From an uncultured Prevotella sp. (GTDB lineage Bacteria; Bacteroidota; Bacteroidia; Bacteroidales; Bacteroidaceae), in the NCBI GenBank assembly GCA_946415755.1, contig CAMKTS010000007.1, positions 39,459 to 103,458 of the forward strand: a stretch of DNA of 64,000 bases, read 5' to 3'. The notes below the pieces were generated by a model, which was not told the DNA's origin, made no database searches, and saw only the letters and a program-made list of their open reading frames with translations. Of this stretch, positions 57,701 to 64,000 are shown one piece after another. The position numbers were made by a program, and so were the translations under genes. The first letter of the stretch is position 1; every line of letters begins with the position of its first letter.

Positions 57701-60700
57701 CCCTTCGACTCCGGCACATACTTCCCGCCCGACTTCTTGTAGACATGGATGCTGCCGCTGCCCCAGTGTACGATAGCCCGCTGGTAGATGCCCGTACCCA
57801 CCAGTGTCACGTAGCAGTCGTAGCTATGGCTCCATCCCGCACCGAGCGGACGGCAGGTCACGTCGACATTCTCCATCCTGCGCTGTCCGAAGAACACGTC
57901 GTCGATGGCAGTATGATAAGAATTGTACGTGTGCGCGAAAGTAAGAGGCACCACACCGCTGATATTGAAGCTCGACTTGGTGTAGTGGTTGAAGTTACCC
58001 ATCTGCAGGCTCAAGCCCAGTGCCAGCGTCTCCAGTGTCATGTTCAGCGGCTCGAAGTAGGCAGTCTCGTCGGGTACTGGCATGGTAATCTTGCCTGCCT
58101 CTACCTGTTGCATGATACGGTAGAGCATGAGGAATGCCTCGCCGCGCTTGCAGTTCTCATAGGGGCGGAACTCAGGTCTTTCTGTCGTAGCCTTGTCAAC
58201 TATACCTAATGATACAGCCTTGCGCAGGTATCCGAACTTGCGCGGCTGGTTCTCCAACAGGTGTTTGGCCCACTCGTCGTTGGGGAACGGGTTGTTGGTA
58301 CCCGTCACGTCAGGCTGGATGTCGAAAGCCTCCATCAGCACCTTCAACACGTGTATGCGCTCTATCTCACCCTCAGGGTTGAAGTTCAGCCTGTTACGGT
58401 CGAACGGAGTCACGCCGTCGCCATAGTCCAGATAGAGCAGTGCGCGAGCCGGCTCATAGTAGTATTCGTTGTCGGCCGTCGGCACGTTGAGGTCCTGGTA
58501 GACCGTCGGGAACAGTCTCGACACAAATATACCGGGAATCTTTACGCCCTCCAAGGCATAGAGACCGTTGAAGGCTGCCTTGGCCAGCTGGGCGCGCGAG
58601 ATATTGTCGTCAACAGCCACCCTGCCGTCAACGCTCGAACCGTTCAGCACGCCGCGGTCGCAAAGGAAGGCTGCCGCATCGAAGTAGGCACTGTTCGACG
58701 GCACATCGACCAGGTCGCAAGTACCGTACATGTCTTCTCCGCCCGTCTGCCCGATGGGCCAGATATTCTTGAACCCTTGCCAGGCCGAAGAGTTCTGGTA
58801 ATCTGCCAAAGCGCTCTCGGGAACATACAGCGTAGCCTTGGCCTGGGCGGAGTTGGTCCAGGTCCCATTGTTCAAAGCGGGAAGGATGGTAGCACTACAA
58901 GTAACACGGCGAAGATTGGTACAACCGCCAAAAGTAGTGCTATACATGTTTAACACGGTACTGGGGATATTGATTTTCCAAAGATTCGTGCAATTTTGGA
59001 AGACTCCCCAGCCACTCGAAGTGTAATCACTCGTACCCAGATAGAGCACACCCTCACCCAGGGTAACAGTCTCCAAGGCGGTACAGTCCTTGAAGGCACA
59101 CCTGTAGATATCGGTTACAGACCCAGGAATCGTAATCGTCTTCAAGGCTGTGCAACCAGCAAAAGCATACCGGGAAATCGGACCGCAACCTTCGTTGATG
59201 GTCACGTCTGTCAAAGCCTTACAGTTATAGAACATCTCCGCACCCATATCAGAGAGCTTGCTGCCCAAAACTACTTTCGACAACTTCGAGCAGCCCTGGA
59301 AACCACCGTCTCCAATTGAGGTAACGGTATTGGGAATGACGATAGAGGTGAGCGAAAAGCAATTGTTGAAAGCATAAGGACCCATGGACAACAGCCCTTC
59401 GTTCAACTCAACGCTCCCTAAGGAAGAACAACCAGAAAAAGTGTTCGAATACATGCGTAAAAGGGTACTCGGCAATTTGATGGACTTCAGGGCAGAACAG
59501 CCAACAAAGACTCCCCAGCCACTGGAATTGTAATCACTCGTACCCAGATAGAGCACACCCTCACCCAGGGTAACAGTCTCCAAGGCGGTACAGTCCTTGA
59601 AGGCACACCTGTAGATATCGGTTACAGACCCAGGAATCGTAATCGTCTTCAAGGCTGTGCAACCAGCAAAAGCATACCGGGAAATCGGACCGCAACCTTC
59701 GTTGATGGTCACGTCTGTCAAAGCCTTACAGTTATAGAACATCTCCGCACCCATATCAGAGAGCTTGCTGCCCAAAACTACTTTCGACAACTTCGAGCAG
59801 CCCTGGAAACCACCGTCTCCAATTGAGGTAACGGTATTGGGAATGACGATAGAGGTGAGCGAAAAGCAATTGTTGAAAGCATAAGGACCCATGGACAACA
59901 GCCCTTCGTTCAACTCAACGCTCCCTAAGGAAGAACAACCAGAAAAAGTGTTCGAATACATGCGTAAAAGGGTACTCGGCAATTTGATGGACTTCAGGGC
60001 AGAACAGCCAACAAAGACTCCCCAGCCACTGGAATTGTAATCACTCGTACCCAGATAGAGCACACCCTCACCCAGGGTAACAGTCTCCAAGGCGGTACAG
60101 TCCTTGAAGGCACACCTGTAGATATCGGTTACAGACCCAGGAATCGTAATCGTCTTCAAGGCTGTGCAACCAGCAAAAGCATACCGGGAAATCGGACCGC
60201 AACCTTCGTTGATGGTCACGTCTGTCAAAGCCTTACAGTTATAGAACATCTCCGCACCCATATCAGAGAGTTTGCTGCCCATAACAACTTTCGACAACTT
60301 CGAGCAGCCCTGGAAACCACCGTCTCCAATTGAGATAACGGTATTGGGAATGACGATAGAGGCGAGCGAAGAACAATTGTTGAACGCATAAGGACCCACG
60401 GACAGCAGCCCCTCGTTCAACTCCACACTCTCCAAGGAAGAACAGCCGGAAAAAGTGTTAGAATACATACGCTGGACAGTGCTCGGCAATTTGATGGACT
60501 TCAAGGCAGAGCAGCCAAGAAAGACTCCCCAGCCACTAGAATTGTAATCACTCGTACCCAGATAGAGCACACCCTCGCCCAGAGCCACAGACTCCAAGGC
60601 GGTACAGTCCTTGAAAGCACACCTGTAGATATTCTTGACCGAACCGGGAATGACGATATTCTTTAATGATATACATCCGAAGAAGGCATGTCTGGAAATT

Positions 60701-61524
60701 TCACTACATCCATCACTAATGGTTACATCGTTTAGCATTTTACAACCGCTAAAGAGTTCAGGACCCATATAGGTTATACCGCTGCCAAGCACGACCTCAG
60801 AGAGTTTAGAGCAATTATTAAAACAGTTTTCGCCGATTGACGTAACGGTATTGGGAATCTCTACCGATACAAGTGATGTACAGCCATCGAACGCATAGAC
60901 ACCTATCGTCTCCAGACCATTATTCAGTTTCACGTTTTCCAAGGAGGTACATCCTCTAAAAGTGCTGGAGTACATATTTTTTATTGTATAAGGAATCTCT
61001 ATCGTCTTCAGCGACACACATCCTTCAAATACGCCCCATCCACTTGAAGTGTAATTAGGCGAGCCGAGATTCACGACTCCAAATCCGAACTTGACATCCT
61101 CCAATGATGTACATCCCTTGAATACAGACGCCCCCACAGTCTCAATATTCCCGTGAATGAGTATTTTCTTAAGCGATACACACCCTGCGAAAGCATTATT
61201 TCCTATAGACTTGATTTTTAGGGTTTTGCTCTCCATGTCGACTTCGGTGAGGCCATCGCAGTTCTGGAAAGTGCCGGCTCCAATGGCCGTCACGTTGTAC
61301 CATTTGTCATTCTTCTTGTCGTAAGCCACCTCAGGTATGACGACATAGCCACTGTACTTCGTACCGTTGGAGTGCATCGTAACGGACTCGCCGTCACTGT
61401 TGACAGTATAACGGAACACATTGATCGAGCCGTCCTCAAAGTCGGCACTGGCCACTACCGTTGTCAGCAATAGCGTTGCCGTCAACAGGAAGCGCCGGAA
61501 GATGAAAGTCTTTCTGTTACTCAT
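54799..61524 (-). CDS. Giant secreted protein: BspA-type LRR, SLH-like repeats, RHS/YD shell and variable C-terminal tip
   Basis: The start at 61524 (MSNRKTFIFRRFLLTATLLL) gives a signal peptide and 2241 residues. Residues about 60-880 are BspA-type LRR_5 repeats of about 23 residues (CTSLVSVEIPNTVTSIG style), organised in five 169-residue modules. Residues about 925-1150 hold three SLH-like repeats (YFDAAAFLCDRGVLNG, ISRAQLAKAAF; FNPEGEIERIHVLKVL; FRPYENCKRGEAFLML). Residues 1180-2110 form the RHS part with many YD repeats, ending in YYMRARHYDPTIGRFLSEDP and MRIDPRGE. The last 120 residues are AT-rich in code, differ from the shell and match nothing I know; in RHS proteins this tip is often a toxin. 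A -7 box TACCTTTG stands at 61555-61548. No immunity gene is recognised downstream. Confidence 0.88.
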   Translation of the reverse strand: MSNRKTFIFRRFLLTATLLLTTVVASADFEDGSINVFRYTVNSDGESVTMHSNGTKYSGYVVIPEVAYDKKNDKWYNVTAIGAGTFQNCDGLTEVDMESKTLKIKSIGNNAFAGCVSLKKILIHGNIETVGASVFKGCTSLEDVKFGFGVVNLGSPNYTSSGWGVFEGCVSLKTIEIPYTIKNMYSSTFRGCTSLENVKLNNGLETIGVYAFDGCTSLVSVEIPNTVTSIGENCFNNCSKLSEVVLGSGITYMGPELFSGCKMLNDVTISDGCSEISRHAFFGCISLKNIVIPGSVKNIYRCAFKDCTALESVALGEGVLYLGTSDYNSSGWGVFLGCSALKSIKLPSTVQRMYSNTFSGCSSLESVELNEGLLSVGPYAFNNCSSLASIVIPNTVISIGDGGFQGCSKLSKVVMGSKLSDMGAEMFYNCKALTDVTINEGCGPISRYAFAGCTALKTITIPGSVTDIYRCAFKDCTALETVTLGEGVLYLGTSDYNSSGWGVFVGCSALKSIKLPSTLLRMYSNTFSGCSSLGSVELNEGLLSMGPYAFNNCFSLTSIVIPNTVTSIGDGGFQGCSKLSKVVLGSKLSDMGAEMFYNCKALTDVTINEGCGPISRYAFAGCTALKTITIPGSVTDIYRCAFKDCTALETVTLGEGVLYLGTSDYNSSGWGVFVGCSALKSIKLPSTLLRMYSNTFSGCSSLGSVELNEGLLSMGPYAFNNCFSLTSIVIPNTVTSIGDGGFQGCSKLSKVVLGSKLSDMGAEMFYNCKALTDVTINEGCGPISRYAFAGCTALKTITIPGSVTDIYRCAFKDCTALETVTLGEGVLYLGTSDYTSSGWGVFQNCTNLWKINIPSTVLNMYSTTFGGCTNLRRVTCSATILPALNNGTWTNSAQAKATLYVPESALADYQNSSAWQGFKNIWPIGQTGGEDMYGTCDLVDVPSNSAYFDAAAFLCDRGVLNGSSVDGRVAVDDNISRAQLAKAAFNGLYALEGVKIPGIFVSRLFPTVYQDLNVPTADNEYYYEPARALLYLDYGDGVTPFDRNRLNFNPEGEIERIHVLKVLMEAFDIQPDVTGTNNPFPNDEWAKHLLENQPRKFGYLRKAVSLGIVDKATTERPEFRPYENCKRGEAFLMLYRIMQQVEAGKITMPVPDETAYFEPLNMTLETLALGLSLQMGNFNHYTKSSFNISGVVPLTFAHTYNSYHTAIDDVFFGQRRMENVDVTCRPLGAGWSHSYDCYVTLVGTGIYQRAIVHWGSGSIHVYKKSGGKYVPESKGVYDTLTIDGSVATIKTKGQSVYRFELLEGDQSTLYYMTEVTDRNDNTLTVKYVDGQRGMKVVTSVSDGTRQLSFQYKANTNLLESVTDPLNRQIKFGYTYNKNTDEWLLTSFTDAKSQVTKYTYGDQSKLSTSRLLARVQLPKGNYIENQYDVNRRLTQSVSGYNNTPKTKTSLSVIAQYQDGVSTTSQMQVERDDNTSMTFNYEMNGYNAVTRLTGDMDLECVTTYDNTEHPHLPTAVQSNKTSVEDIKYDSRGNVLSVTVRANDGTGTLTRRMTYDDMNNLTSVTDAKGNVTRYTYDGKGNLTKVEAPEDVTSTMEVDSRGLTTKSVDPMGIESTFDYNGYGNLIHSMVPALGVKTTMEYDAASRLTSAYDALDRKTSYVYDNNDNLMTETDAMGNNTKYGYDKNDNLTSITNAAGRATTMTYDNTTDWLLSMAFGDSKTTYEYNNDGTTKAFTKPDGTRLENSYDKLGRIFSDGVNQYTYDDHMNLESIKSESGKLTFFYDGFNRPTMVDYDGKTTSNTVRYAYDDNSNVTAITYPNGQQVKYQYDKLNRLTQLTDWKGNTVKYTYRKDSKLSSVTYQNGMRTDYEYDVTGRLVNKKTTLANGTVVAGYSFELDNAGNIVSQETTEPYKDMPGEEGTTTTIYKYDRYNHITSAGNVNFTFDANGNLTKRGDQQLTWDKSDRLVNDDGTELTYDPLGLIRSYGDTEYTVSVLGNGDVLGDSKTGCSYIYGNGLEARIAGNGSVSYYVTDVRGSVVAIVDATGKITHRYQYDEFGAVMQQQEADFNPFRYVGKYGVMYNTDTRYYMRARHYDPTIGRFLSEDPIWSTNLYPYADNNPIMRIDPRGEIAKRTVDLRYQLSILGMFSKYEIHLTTSGNVKYYSKSSWSGELTEVSEDKLPWWVKRKKDNVVKLLRDIDYEVESAYYGGFLHLTPYYKKYNDYKYYKVSSLSSDWEEVLTNYVDDLGH
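59004..61031 (-). repeat. Tandem 507-bp repeats in the LRR part (169-residue modules)
   Basis: The marker CTCCCCAGCC (or a close variant) recurs at 59004, 59511, 60018, 60525 and 61032, exactly 507 bp apart. Between 59022-59763 and 59529-60270 I find no difference, so the central copies are very recent duplicates, while the outer ones have diverged. Confidence 0.92.
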
Positions 61525-61547
61525 AATGATTGAAATGTTATTGCCTG

Positions 61548-61555
61548 CAAAGGTA
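61548..61555 (-). promoter_or_regulatory. -7 element of the giant LRR-RHS gene
   Basis: Minus strand TACCTTTG, 23 nt before the chosen start. A -33 match is poor (CTTG near 61576). Confidence 0.55.
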
Positions 61556-61589
61556 GGCATTTTTTTTCGTTCAGACAAGAGCAGCACAG

Positions 61590-61628
61590 AAAAAAAAACG
61601 TCCGAACCTGAAATCGTCAGGCTCGGAC
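61590..61628 (-). terminator. Terminator of the hsp20 gene
   Basis: GTCCGAACCTGA and TCAGGCTCGGAC form a 12-bp stem with one mismatch and a 5-nt loop; on the minus strand a run of nine T follows. Confidence 0.85.
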
Positions 61629-61655
61629 AATCAAGTGTGTTTCCTTCTTTTTACC

Positions 61656-62081
61656 TTAGCAGACATCAATCTGACGGGCCACCTTTACTTTTGTCTCCTC
61701 CTCTTTCGGCAGCTCCACGGTCAGCACACCGTTGTCCACCTTGGCACTGATCTTATTCTTGTCGACATCGTCAGGCAGAATCAGCGTCTGCTCGTACTTC
61801 GAGTAGCTGAACTCGCGGCGCAGGTAGCGCGTGTTCTTATCTTCCTCCTTCTTCTCCTGCTTGCTCTCCAACTTGACAACCAGGTTGCCGTCGTCGTTGA
61901 TATGTACATCGAAGTCCTCCTTTTTCATTCCCGGAGCAGCCAGTTCTACGGTGTAGCCCCTGTCGCTCTCTTTAACGTTGATGGCCGGAGCCGTGGCGTT
62001 AGCCTTCGGCATGAAGTCGTTGTAAAACAGATCGTTAAACACTGTCGGAATCCAACTGTTTGTTCTCATCATTGGCATCAT
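61656..62081 (-). CDS. Small heat-shock protein, Hsp20/alpha-crystallin family
   Basis: The 141-residue protein starts MMPMMRTNSWIPTVFNDLF and has the alpha-crystallin domain at about 35-130: PAINVKESDRGYTVELAAPG, KEDFDVHINDDGNLVV and ISAKVDNGVLTVELPKEE with the GVL motif. It holds unfolding proteins during heat or redox stress. An AGGAGG Shine-Dalgarno (62095-62090) is placed 8 nt before the ATG, unusual for this group and a sign of strong translation. A hairpin terminator follows the stop. Confidence 0.95.
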   Translation of the reverse strand: MMPMMRTNSWIPTVFNDLFYNDFMPKANATAPAINVKESDRGYTVELAAPGMKKEDFDVHINDDGNLVVKLESKQEKKEEDKNTRYLRREFSYSKYEQTLILPDDVDKNKISAKVDNGVLTVELPKEEETKVKVARQIDVC

Positions 62082-62089
62082 AATCGTTA

Positions 62090-62095
62090 CCTCCT
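62090..62095 (-). promoter_or_regulatory. Strong Shine-Dalgarno of the hsp20 gene
   Basis: AGGAGG on the minus strand, 8 nt before the ATG at 62081. Most genes in this window lack such a site. Confidence 0.85.
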
Positions 62096-62252
62096 AATTC
62101 TATTTTTTTAAGTAATACATGTTGTTTTTTCTTTTGATTGCCTTCCGGCTTTCACTTATCTACTTGCAACAACAATGCCAACGTACAAAAGTATGCCAAA
62201 CTGTCACATCTGTATGCCAAAACGGCATTTTAATAAAAAAGTGAGGCAAATA

Positions 62253-62284
62253 TTTGGTAGTATCGCAGAATTTGTGTACCTTTG
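62253..62284 (+). promoter_or_regulatory. Promoter of tRNA-His
   Basis: TTTG at 62253-62256 and TACCTTTG at 62277-62284 are 20 nt apart, about 73 nt before the mature tRNA. Confidence 0.8.
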
Positions 62285-62357
62285 CACCCGCAAATCGCAA
62301 AAAGGCGCTTCGCTTGCAGAAAAATGCCTTGCGAAGATTGCAGTGATCATTCACATG

Positions 62358-62431
62358 GTGCCCGTAGTTCAGTTGGTTAGAGCGTCAGATTGTGGTTCTG
62401 AATGTCGTGGGTTCGAGTCCCACCGGGCACC
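62358..62431 (+). tRNA. tRNA-His (GTG)
   Basis: A full cloverleaf: acceptor arms GTGCCCG/CGGGCAC with the extra G at position -1 (62358) facing C73, as in all tRNA-His; D loop AGTTGGTTAGAG; anticodon stem TCAGA/TCTGA with GTG at 62392-62394; T arm GGGTTCGAGTCCC. CCA is not encoded. Confidence 0.97.
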
Positions 62432-62441
62432 CTTCAAGACA

Positions 62442-62475
62442 AACTCCTGTAAGTCAAGAACTTGCAGGGGTTTTT
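62442..62475 (+). terminator. Terminator after tRNA-His
   Basis: AACTCCTGTAAGT and ACTTGCAGGGGTT pair over 13 positions with a few G-T pairs, followed by a T run. Confidence 0.75.
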
Positions 62476-62494
62476 GTTTTCAAACACCTTAAAT

Positions 62495-62537
62495 TTTGAT
62501 GGAACATTGATGGAACATTTTCAGATTGTTCCATCAA
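62495..62537. repeat. TTGATGGAACA direct and inverted repeats
   Basis: TGATGGAACA occurs at about 62498 and 62508, and TTGATGGAACA (62507-62517) with TGTTCCATCAA (62527-62537) forms a perfect 11-bp inverted repeat around 9 nt. It lies directly 3' of tRNA-His, a frequent integration site, and could be an integrase-binding or att remnant. Confidence 0.7.
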
Positions 62538-62584
62538 CGTAATAGGGCTTGTGTTCACAAAGAACCATAAAAATCCAAATACAT

Positions 62585-62803
62585 TCATCCCTTTATGATT
62601 GATATACTCAGTACACCAGTTGAACGCCCTTCTGTAAGATCCAGTTCTTTCAGGAAATCGCCCAAGTAGCGGTTGCGATAACGACGGCTCTTCAGCATAT
62701 CGCCTTTCGCGATAGATTCCATTGAGATACTCCTGTCAGGACCTGGACAGTTTAGTATGTTAATACTTTCTGGCTTCTTGATATGATACAACATATTTTT
62801 CAA
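62585..62803 (-). pseudogene. Fragment of an AlbA_2/RecG-like ATP-binding DNA-binding protein
   Basis: The 72-residue frame includes PGPDRSISMESIAKGDML, KSRRYRNRYLGDFLKELDLTEGRSTG, a signature of Bacteroidota transcriptional-regulator-like proteins with an AlbA_2 domain and a HATPase_c_4 domain (around P-x-R-P-I and RRYRNR-x-LGEFLKELxLTEGRGTG). A complete member has about 400-500 residues; both ends are missing here, so it is a relic. Together with the repeats beside tRNA-His it suggests a decayed mobile insertion. Confidence 0.75.
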
Positions 62804-62808
62804 GAAAA

Positions 62809-62863
62809 GGTTGTCAGGTTGTCATAACGCCCTGTGGCAGGGCGTTATGACAACCTGACAACC
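62809..62863. repeat. Perfect 26-bp inverted repeat (hairpin)
   Basis: Arms 62809-62834 and 62838-62863 are exact complements with a 3-nt loop (TGG). The arms carry a tandem GGTTGTCA and the stretch ATAACGCCCTG. The length and perfection exceed a normal terminator, and no T run follows on either side. Confidence 0.9.
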
Positions 62864-62995
62864 TCAAACACAAAATTTCTTGTATACACAAACTGCTGCG
62901 TCACCCAACATACCATCTTCAAAAAAGGTGATGTATCACACATCAAGGCTAATGGTCACCGATTGTTTGTGAACGGAAAAGAATTCATTCGCTAA
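62864..62995 (+). pseudogene. Possible 3' gene fragment
   Basis: One frame stays open for about 40 codons to a TAA at 62993-62995 and reads IFKKGDVSHIKANGHRLF, then VNGKEFIR. It has no start codon and abuts the 26-bp hairpin, so it may be the tail of a lost gene. I do not recognise the family. Confidence 0.4.
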
Positions 62996-63705
62996 TTATT
63001 TAGTGACATAATTTTTGTTGGGCAGGCTAAGGTACACTTTCCACACTTCAAGCAGTCGGGATGCAGATAGCCTGACTCCTGACCTCGGCTGTCGTAGGGC
63101 ATAAGCTGCATAGGGCAAACACGAGCACAACTTTTGCACTTCATCTGACACGATGCTGCTACATGCACAGCGGTATAGGGTTTGGGCAGTGGCTGCTTAC
63201 GAGGGGCTACCCATGACGAGATGGTTCCCATGGGGCAGAACGAACACCAGGTGCGAGGGGCATAAATGAATGATAAAGTAATACCGACGATGGTGGTCAT
63301 CACGATAATCGTCCAGAATACGCGACCGATACCGCTCCACATAGCCAAGCCTCCTTCGCTCCAGGGAACGGTAAGTGTCAGCTGTGTGCCGAACATGCCG
63401 AAAATGAAGAACACCATAAACAGGCGGAAGCCGAAGGTACGCACAAACTGAGGTATTGGCTTGTGGGGTGAGTACTTCGACAGCAAGCGGTCGTATAGGT
63501 TGCCTCGCGGACATACATTGCCACACCAGAAGCGGCCTCTCCATATCGAGGTCAGTACAGGACCAATCATGCAGATAAGTGCGATAAGTCCGATAACGGG
63601 ATAAAACCATCCGATGATGATGTATGCGATGATGATCCAATAGAGATTCAATCCTGGAGTCGCAAAGTGACGGTGGAAGTTCTTTTTCTTATTATTCTGA
63701 GCCAT
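62992..63705 (-). CDS. Membrane-bound 4Fe-4S ferredoxin, NapH/CcoG-like
   Basis: The 237-residue protein has about four membrane helices and four cysteine clusters: FWCGNVCPRGNLYD, WCSFCPMGTISSW, CQMKCKSCARVCP and CLKCGKCTLACP. The two polyferredoxin clusters at the C-terminus and the CxxxCP motifs after helices are those of the NapH/NosR/CcoG family, which pass electrons between the quinone pool or cytoplasm and periplasmic or membrane redox partners. No nap or nos genes are in the window. The partner is unknown; the partial ORF upstream on the same strand may be part of the operon. Confidence 0.85.
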   Translation of the reverse strand: MAQNNKKKNFHRHFATPGLNLYWIIIAYIIIGWFYPVIGLIALICMIGPVLTSIWRGRFWCGNVCPRGNLYDRLLSKYSPHKPIPQFVRTFGFRLFMVFFIFGMFGTQLTLTVPWSEGGLAMWSGIGRVFWTIIVMTTIVGITLSFIYAPRTWCSFCPMGTISSWVAPRKQPLPKPYTAVHVAASCQMKCKSCARVCPMQLMPYDSRGQESGYLHPDCLKCGKCTLACPTKIMSLNN

Positions 63706-63910
63706 AATCCTTATTTAGGGACTGTCGTTTAATTCTTCTTGTATAGACCAGCATGATGCTTTGCCCTTGATAATGTCTGGCATTAGCCTTGCTGTTATTG
63801 CCTATTCTGCTGGTTCGCCAGTACTTTCGGGCATGTTTTTACCACTTTGGGCGACCATTGATAGGGAGTTCTCTTCGGAGGACTCCACTTTTTGGATTGT
63901 CTGATTACTT

Positions 63911-64000
63911 CTATGCAGCCTTTGCTTGTTCTTGTTCAGCCAGCCGCTCTGCCAGATGGACTACGTTCGCTGTATGGATGCCGAAGAAGATGTACAGGAT
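63911..64000 (-). CDS. C-terminal end of an unidentified protein, partial
   Basis: A minus-strand frame enters from the window edge and ends with TAG at 63913-63911. It encodes about 29 residues beginning ILYIFFGIHTANVVHLAERL, a likely membrane helix, and ending AEQEQAKAA. I do not recognise it. A shifted frame continues to a stop at 63802 with TIQKVESSEENSLSM and could be the true end if a frameshift occurred. It would lie upstream of the NapH-like gene on the same strand, with about 205 bp between them that hold nothing else I can name. Confidence 0.45.
   Translation of the reverse strand: MLYIFFGIHTANVVHLAERLAEQEQAKAA

Noticed and set aside
59004-61031. Regular repeats considered as a CRISPR array
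   Set aside because: The units are 507 bp, in frame and coding for LRRs; no short repeat-spacer pattern or cas gene is present in the window.

Overview
The window looks like chromosome of a Bacteroidales bacterium, most likely Prevotellaceae (Prevotella, Segatella or Xylanibacter type). The support is: promoters of the Bacteroidota form (TTTG, 19-20 nt, TAnnTTTG), few Shine-Dalgarno sites, Bacteroidota-restricted families (DUF5689, Wzi, BT4734/VirE-type, hybrid two-component regulators, BspA-type LRR), dockerin tails on secreted proteins, and a tmRNA tag GETKYALAA. Several islands differ visibly in base composition.

Layout. (1) 1-3980: end of a plant-glycan locus, GH127 C-terminus, GH141-like beta-helix protein and GH78. 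This order recalls the rhamnogalacturonan-II enzymes BT1003-BT1002-BT1001 of B. thetaiotaomicron. (2) 4002-6672: secreted M6-type metalloprotease with a dockerin tail, then tmRNA. (3) 6813-19333 and 25115-31710: a large exopolysaccharide locus (Wza/SLBB, Wzz, Wzx, Wzy, several glycosyltransferases, WbsX, MBOAT O-acyltransferase plus SGNH partner, UDP-HexNAc dehydrogenase, DegT aminotransferase, a phosphoglycosyltransferase-dehydratase fusion and a second phosphoglycosyltransferase), followed by wzi and a lipoprotein on the other strand. It is split by an accessory block (19341-24991): a GH16 glucanase, a hipBA pair, a small DUF6078-like protein, a 400-bp region dense in inverted repeats, and a GC-rich VapE/VirE-type ATPase. 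(4) 33963-38634: Gly-rich secreted protein, histidine phosphatase, DUF308 membrane protein, a REP-associated tyrosine transposase bracketed by its own palindromes, and an FGE-sulfatase-fold protein.

(5) 38639-47606: udk and a secreted EEP-type nuclease on the minus strand, divergent from a TonB-dependent-receptor-like protein, a DUF5689 lipoprotein, an OB-fold lipoprotein and a DNA/RNA non-specific endonuclease lipoprotein, with rpmE2 in between. I read this as a candidate surface nucleic-acid scavenging locus. (6) 47747-54215: glutathione peroxidase, thioredoxin reductase, a hybrid two-component regulator without a large sensor domain, a sodium:solute symporter and trpB2, the last two divergent over a palindromic promoter. 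(7) 54279-61524: a giant protein joining BspA-type LRRs, three SLH-like repeats, an RHS/YD shell and a variable C-terminal tip, with a small YD-plus-dockerin companion. (8) 61656-64000: Hsp20, tRNA-His followed by gene debris and hairpins, a NapH-like ferredoxin and a partial ORF.

The strongest candidates for something undescribed are the LRR-SLH-RHS protein with its companion, the receptor/lipoprotein/nuclease locus, and the repeat-rich region in front of the VapE-like gene. All functional assignments rest on reading motifs by eye; no database search was run.
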